Positions 4,917 to 7,128 of a DNA stretch of 7,128 nt are shown here, piece after piece. A program made the position numbers and the translations under genes. The notes beneath the pieces were generated by a model that searched no databases, had not been told where the DNA came from, and worked only from the letters and a program-made list of their open reading frames with translations. The stretch comes from Flavobacteriales bacterium UBA972 (GTDB taxonomy: Bacteria > Bacteroidota > Bacteroidia > Flavobacteriales > Schleiferiaceae). The DNA is taken from positions 2,790-9,917 of the forward strand of contig DBBY01000005.1 in NCBI GenBank assembly GCA_002292855.1. Reading direction: 5' to 3'. The first letter of the stretch is position 1. Each line of letters opens with the position of its first letter.

Positions 4917-6683
4917 ATGCGAAACCTCAGCCTTGCCCTAATCCTCGCCTTTGCCGCACAAACCTCTTGGGCGCAGCAGCGGTCTAGCCCTAAAAAAAAC
5001 AAGTCCGCACAGGCATTTGAAACCGTTTTTGAACGGAGCCTTGGCCAGGAATCGCCGACCTACCTGGAGATGATGGACTACTACCGCACACTGAGCGCGG
5101 CCTACCCCGGCGTCATGAAGCTGGTGGAACTGGGCGAAAGCGACGCAAACTACCCGCTGCATGCCCTGATGCTCAGCCTGGAGGGCGATTTTGATCGGGA
5201 CCAATGGGAGGCCAAGGGCAGCCTTGTCGTGCTCATCAACAACGGAATTCACCCCGGCGAACCCGACGGAATTGACGCGAGCATGATGCTGGTGCGCGAT
5301 GCGGCAATGGGCCGTCAAAAGCTGCCAGCCAACACCGTGCTGGTGGTGATTCCCTGCTTTAACATTGGCGGAATGCTGCAGCGCAGCCCCTACCACCGCG
5401 TGGATCAGGAAGGTCCGCGAGAGTTTGGCGCCCGCGGCAACAGCCAAAACCTTGACCTCAACCGCGACTTTATGAAGGCGGACGCGGCCGAAACCCGCAG
5501 CCTGATCCGCGCCATTGAATGGGTGAATCCGCTGGTTTTAATCGACAACCACGTGAGCAACGGTGCGGACTACCAGCACGTTATGACTCTGCTCAGCACC
5601 CAGTCTGAAAAGCTCGGTGGTGCAATGGGTCGTCTGCTGCGCGAAGAGCTCGAGCCTGAAGCCTACCGCCGCATGAAGGATGCGGGATTCCCGATGGTTC
5701 CCTACGTCAACCACTGGGGCACCACGCCCGAGAAGGGCTGGGACGCCTACTTGGAGGGTCCGCGCTACCTCAGCGGCTACGGCGCGGTGCGCAACATCTA
5801 CAGTTTTGTTCCCGAAACCCACATGCTCAAGCCCTTTGCCGACCGAGTGAGGGCGACCTACGCGCTCAACGTGGCTCTGATTGAAACGTTTGCAAAGCAT
5901 CGCGAAGCAGCAGCCGAAGCGGTCGAGGCCCAGCGCAAGGCAGAAGCCGCCGCAGTCCGCTTGCCGGTGGCCTGGACCATTGATACGACGCAGGTGAATC
6001 GGGTTCCGTTTTTGGGATACCAGCGCGGAACCAAACCCTCAGAGGTCAGCGGGCAGCCCCGGCTATTTTATGACCGCAGCAAGCCCTTTAGCATGGATGT
6101 TGCCTACCGCGACGTGGCCGTTGCGAACCAGTGGGCCGACATTCCAGAGGCATACATAATTCCGCGCGGATGGACCGAGGCATGGTCGCGCCTGACGGCC
6201 CACGGAATTAGCTACCGCGAGCTCACCCGCGACACGACGCTGCGCGTGGAGGTGACCTACATCGAAGGCTATAAGGCCTCGCCGCAACCGTACGAAGGCC
6301 ATTTCACCCTTAGGGACATCAAGACCCGACGCGATACCCTCGAGGTGAAGTTTTTGGCGGGCGACTACCTCGTGCCGGCCAATCAATCGCATCGCCGATA
6401 CCTGGCCGAGGCCCTTGAAGCCGATGCCCCAGACGGCCTACTTGCCTGGGGATTTTTTAATGCGGTGCTGCAGCAAAAAGAGGGATTCAGTGGCTACGCC
6501 TTTGAAGACACTGCCGCCAAACTGCTCCGCGAGCGACCCGCTCTTAGGGCGGCGCTGGAAGCCAAAAAAGCCTCGGACGCTGACTTTGCAGGCGACGGGG
6601 ATGCCCAGCTCAACTGGCTGTTCAAGCAAACCGAGTACTACGAGCTGCGGCACCGGAGGTACCCGGTGTACAAGTTGTTCTAG
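4917..6683 (+). CDS. Secreted M14-family zinc carboxypeptidase-like metallopeptidase
   Basis: This 588-aa protein is predicted to be exported to the periplasm or outside and to hydrolyse peptides or amide bonds with a zinc ion. Residues 1-19 are a signal peptide (MRNLSLALILAFAAQTSWA, cleavage before QQ); no lipobox and no T9SS tail are seen. The M14 catalytic domain covers about 45-325. Visible zinc ligands are His112 and Glu115 (IHPGEPDG) and probably His212 (DNHVSNGADYQ). Arg183 in NLDLNRDF matches the substrate-binding Asn-Arg motif. Glu300 in VPETHMLKPF is the likely catalytic glutamate. Residues about 325-347 are Ala/Glu-rich and probably helical. The region from 350 on is the family's own C-terminal extension, ending in HRRYPVYKLF as in related Bacteroidota proteins, so the gene appears complete. 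It is divergent from tRNA-Arg and convergent with metG, separated by only 18 bp. Substrate specificity cannot be read from sequence alone. Confidence 0.88.
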   Translation: MRNLSLALILAFAAQTSWAQQRSSPKKNKSAQAFETVFERSLGQESPTYLEMMDYYRTLSAAYPGVMKLVELGESDANYPLHALMLSLEGDFDRDQWEAKGSLVVLINNGIHPGEPDGIDASMMLVRDAAMGRQKLPANTVLVVIPCFNIGGMLQRSPYHRVDQEGPREFGARGNSQNLDLNRDFMKADAAETRSLIRAIEWVNPLVLIDNHVSNGADYQHVMTLLSTQSEKLGGAMGRLLREELEPEAYRRMKDAGFPMVPYVNHWGTTPEKGWDAYLEGPRYLSGYGAVRNIYSFVPETHMLKPFADRVRATYALNVALIETFAKHREAAAEAVEAQRKAEAAAVRLPVAWTIDTTQVNRVPFLGYQRGTKPSEVSGQPRLFYDRSKPFSMDVAYRDVAVANQWADIPEAYIIPRGWTEAWSRLTAHGISYRELTRDTTLRVEVTYIEGYKASPQPYEGHFTLRDIKTRRDTLEVKFLAGDYLVPANQSHRRYLAEALEADAPDGLLAWGFFNAVLQQKEGFSGYAFEDTAAKLLRERPALRAALEAKKASDADFAGDGDAQLNWLFKQTEYYELRHRRYPVYKLF

Positions 6684-6687
6684 AACA
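6676..6687. repeat. 12-bp perfect palindrome at the convergent gene junction
   Basis: TGTTCTAGAACA is its own reverse complement and contains the TAG stop of the M14 gene. The palindrome CAGGCCTG (6686-6693) overlaps its end. The junction has no GC-rich hairpin followed by a T-run, so no standard terminator can be called for either convergent gene. A role is not established, and restriction-site-like palindromes of this size occur by chance. Confidence 0.3.
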
Positions 6688-6701
6688 GGCCTGGCAAACG
6701 T

Positions 6702-7128
6702 TTAACGCACCGTCGCCCCAACCGGAAAGTCTCCGTCGGGCTGCACAAAGGCAAGCTTGCCCGTTTCGGGGTTGTCGGCCATAAGAATCATGCCCTGAGA
6801 CTCGATTCCGCGCATTTCGCGAGGCGCGAGGTTGGCCAGCAGAATCACTCGACGGCCCACCACGTCTTCGGGCGCAAAATGCTCCGCAATGCCGCTCAAC
6901 ACCGTGCGGCGGTCTATGCCCGTGTCGAGCGTGAGCTTGAGGAGGCGGTCGGCCTTGGGAACGCGTTCGGCCTCGAGCACCAGGGCCACCCTAAGGTCTA
7001 GGGGCGCAAACTGATCAAAGGTGATTTCTGGAGCAAGGGGCGCAAGGGGCGTTGATGGCTCTGTCATGCTGGTTGGGTTTGCAGCCGATGCCGCATGCAG
7101 CTTTGCGCGCTGTGCTTCGACCTGTTCG
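6702..7128 (-). CDS. metG: Methionyl-tRNA synthetase, C-terminal part (partial)
   Basis: About 142 codons are visible, and the reading frame runs off the right edge of the window. The stop is TAA (6702-6704 on the + strand as TTA). Residues from about 35 of the visible part form the C-terminal tRNA-binding OB-fold (EMAPII/Arc1p-like) that dimeric MetG enzymes carry. Hallmarks are ITFDQFAPLDLRVA, ERVPKADRLLKLTLDTG, RTVLSGIAEHF, VILLANLAPREMRG and ESQGMILMA. Upstream of the in-frame Met at 7067 the frame continues with EQVEAQRAKLHAAS, a charged/Ala-rich linker typical of the segment before this domain. I therefore read it as the end of MetG and not as a free CsaA-like protein. Activity is charging of tRNA-Met in the cytoplasm; the domain increases tRNA affinity. 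It is convergent with the M14 gene. Confidence 0.85.
   Translation of the reverse strand, partial: EQVEAQRAKLHAASAANPTSMTEPSTPLAPLAPEITFDQFAPLDLRVALVLEAERVPKADRLLKLTLDTGIDRRTVLSGIAEHFAPEDVVGRRVILLANLAPREMRGIESQGMILMADNPETGKLAFVQPDGDFPVGATVR

Noticed and set aside
4938..5447. A long antisense open frame inside the M14 gene (169 codons, - strand), and similar ones at 5538-5900 and 6063-6392.
   Set aside because: They are expected shadows of a GC-rich coding strand. Their translations look like no known family and they lie fully inside a well-supported gene.
6702..7067. A separate 121-aa tRNA-binding (CsaA-like) protein starting at the Met codon at 7067.
   Set aside because: The frame stays open upstream to the window edge with a linker-like sequence typical of MetG, so the Met is probably internal.
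1..7128. CRISPR arrays, transposase genes, phage or toxin-antitoxin modules.
   Set aside because: No regularly spaced repeats, no transposase or integrase motifs and no small paired genes were found on either strand.

Overview
The window reads as a chromosomal segment of a member of the Bacteroidota (Flavobacteriia/Cytophagia-like; I cannot place it more precisely). The evidence is a large secreted protein ending in a type IX secretion (T9SS, Por) sorting domain, promoter-like TAnnTTTG boxes in place of E. coli-type -10 boxes, no convincing Shine-Dalgarno sequences, and protein families common in that phylum. Sampled lines suggest roughly 47% G+C in the first long gene, 57% in the second and 60% or more in the third and in the metG tail. 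The composition is therefore uneven.

Layout: (1) 1-63 holds the last codons of an upstream + strand gene. (2) 64-271 is an intergenic stretch with two inverted repeats and a weak promoter candidate. (3) 272-3265 (+) encodes a 997-aa secreted multidomain protein: signal peptide, an N-terminal beta domain, an SbsA-type Ig-like domain, a Calx-beta-like domain, a 'choice-of-anchor I' beta-propeller-like region and a T9SS tail. A strong intrinsic terminator follows at 3288-3318. (4) 3326-3356 is a 31-nt fragment of the 3' half of a tRNA-Arg gene. (5) 3423-4754 (+) encodes an FAD/NAD(P)-binding protein of the YdhS-like family. (6) 4774-4845 (-) is an intact tRNA-Arg(CCT), convergent with gene 5. 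(7) 4917-6683 (+) encodes a secreted M14-family zinc carboxypeptidase-like protein, divergent from the tRNA. (8) 6702-7128 (-) is the C-terminal tRNA-binding OB-fold of methionyl-tRNA synthetase, cut by the window edge.

The genes do not form one obvious pathway. Two products are secreted (the T9SS cargo and the M14 peptidase), one is a cytoplasmic flavoprotein, and two loci are translation housekeeping (tRNA-Arg and metG).

The most interesting structure is the arrangement of tRNA sequence. The intact tRNA-Arg(CCT) and a 29/31 match to its 3' half lie as direct repeats 1454 bp apart, with the flavoprotein gene alone between them. This is the geometry left by site-specific insertion into a tRNA 3' end, but no integrase is present. 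I interpret it as a possible minimal genomic islet, with a decayed tandem tRNA duplicate as the main alternative. A weaker third resemblance to the tRNA 3' end lies at 90-113, on the other side of the AT-richer secreted gene.
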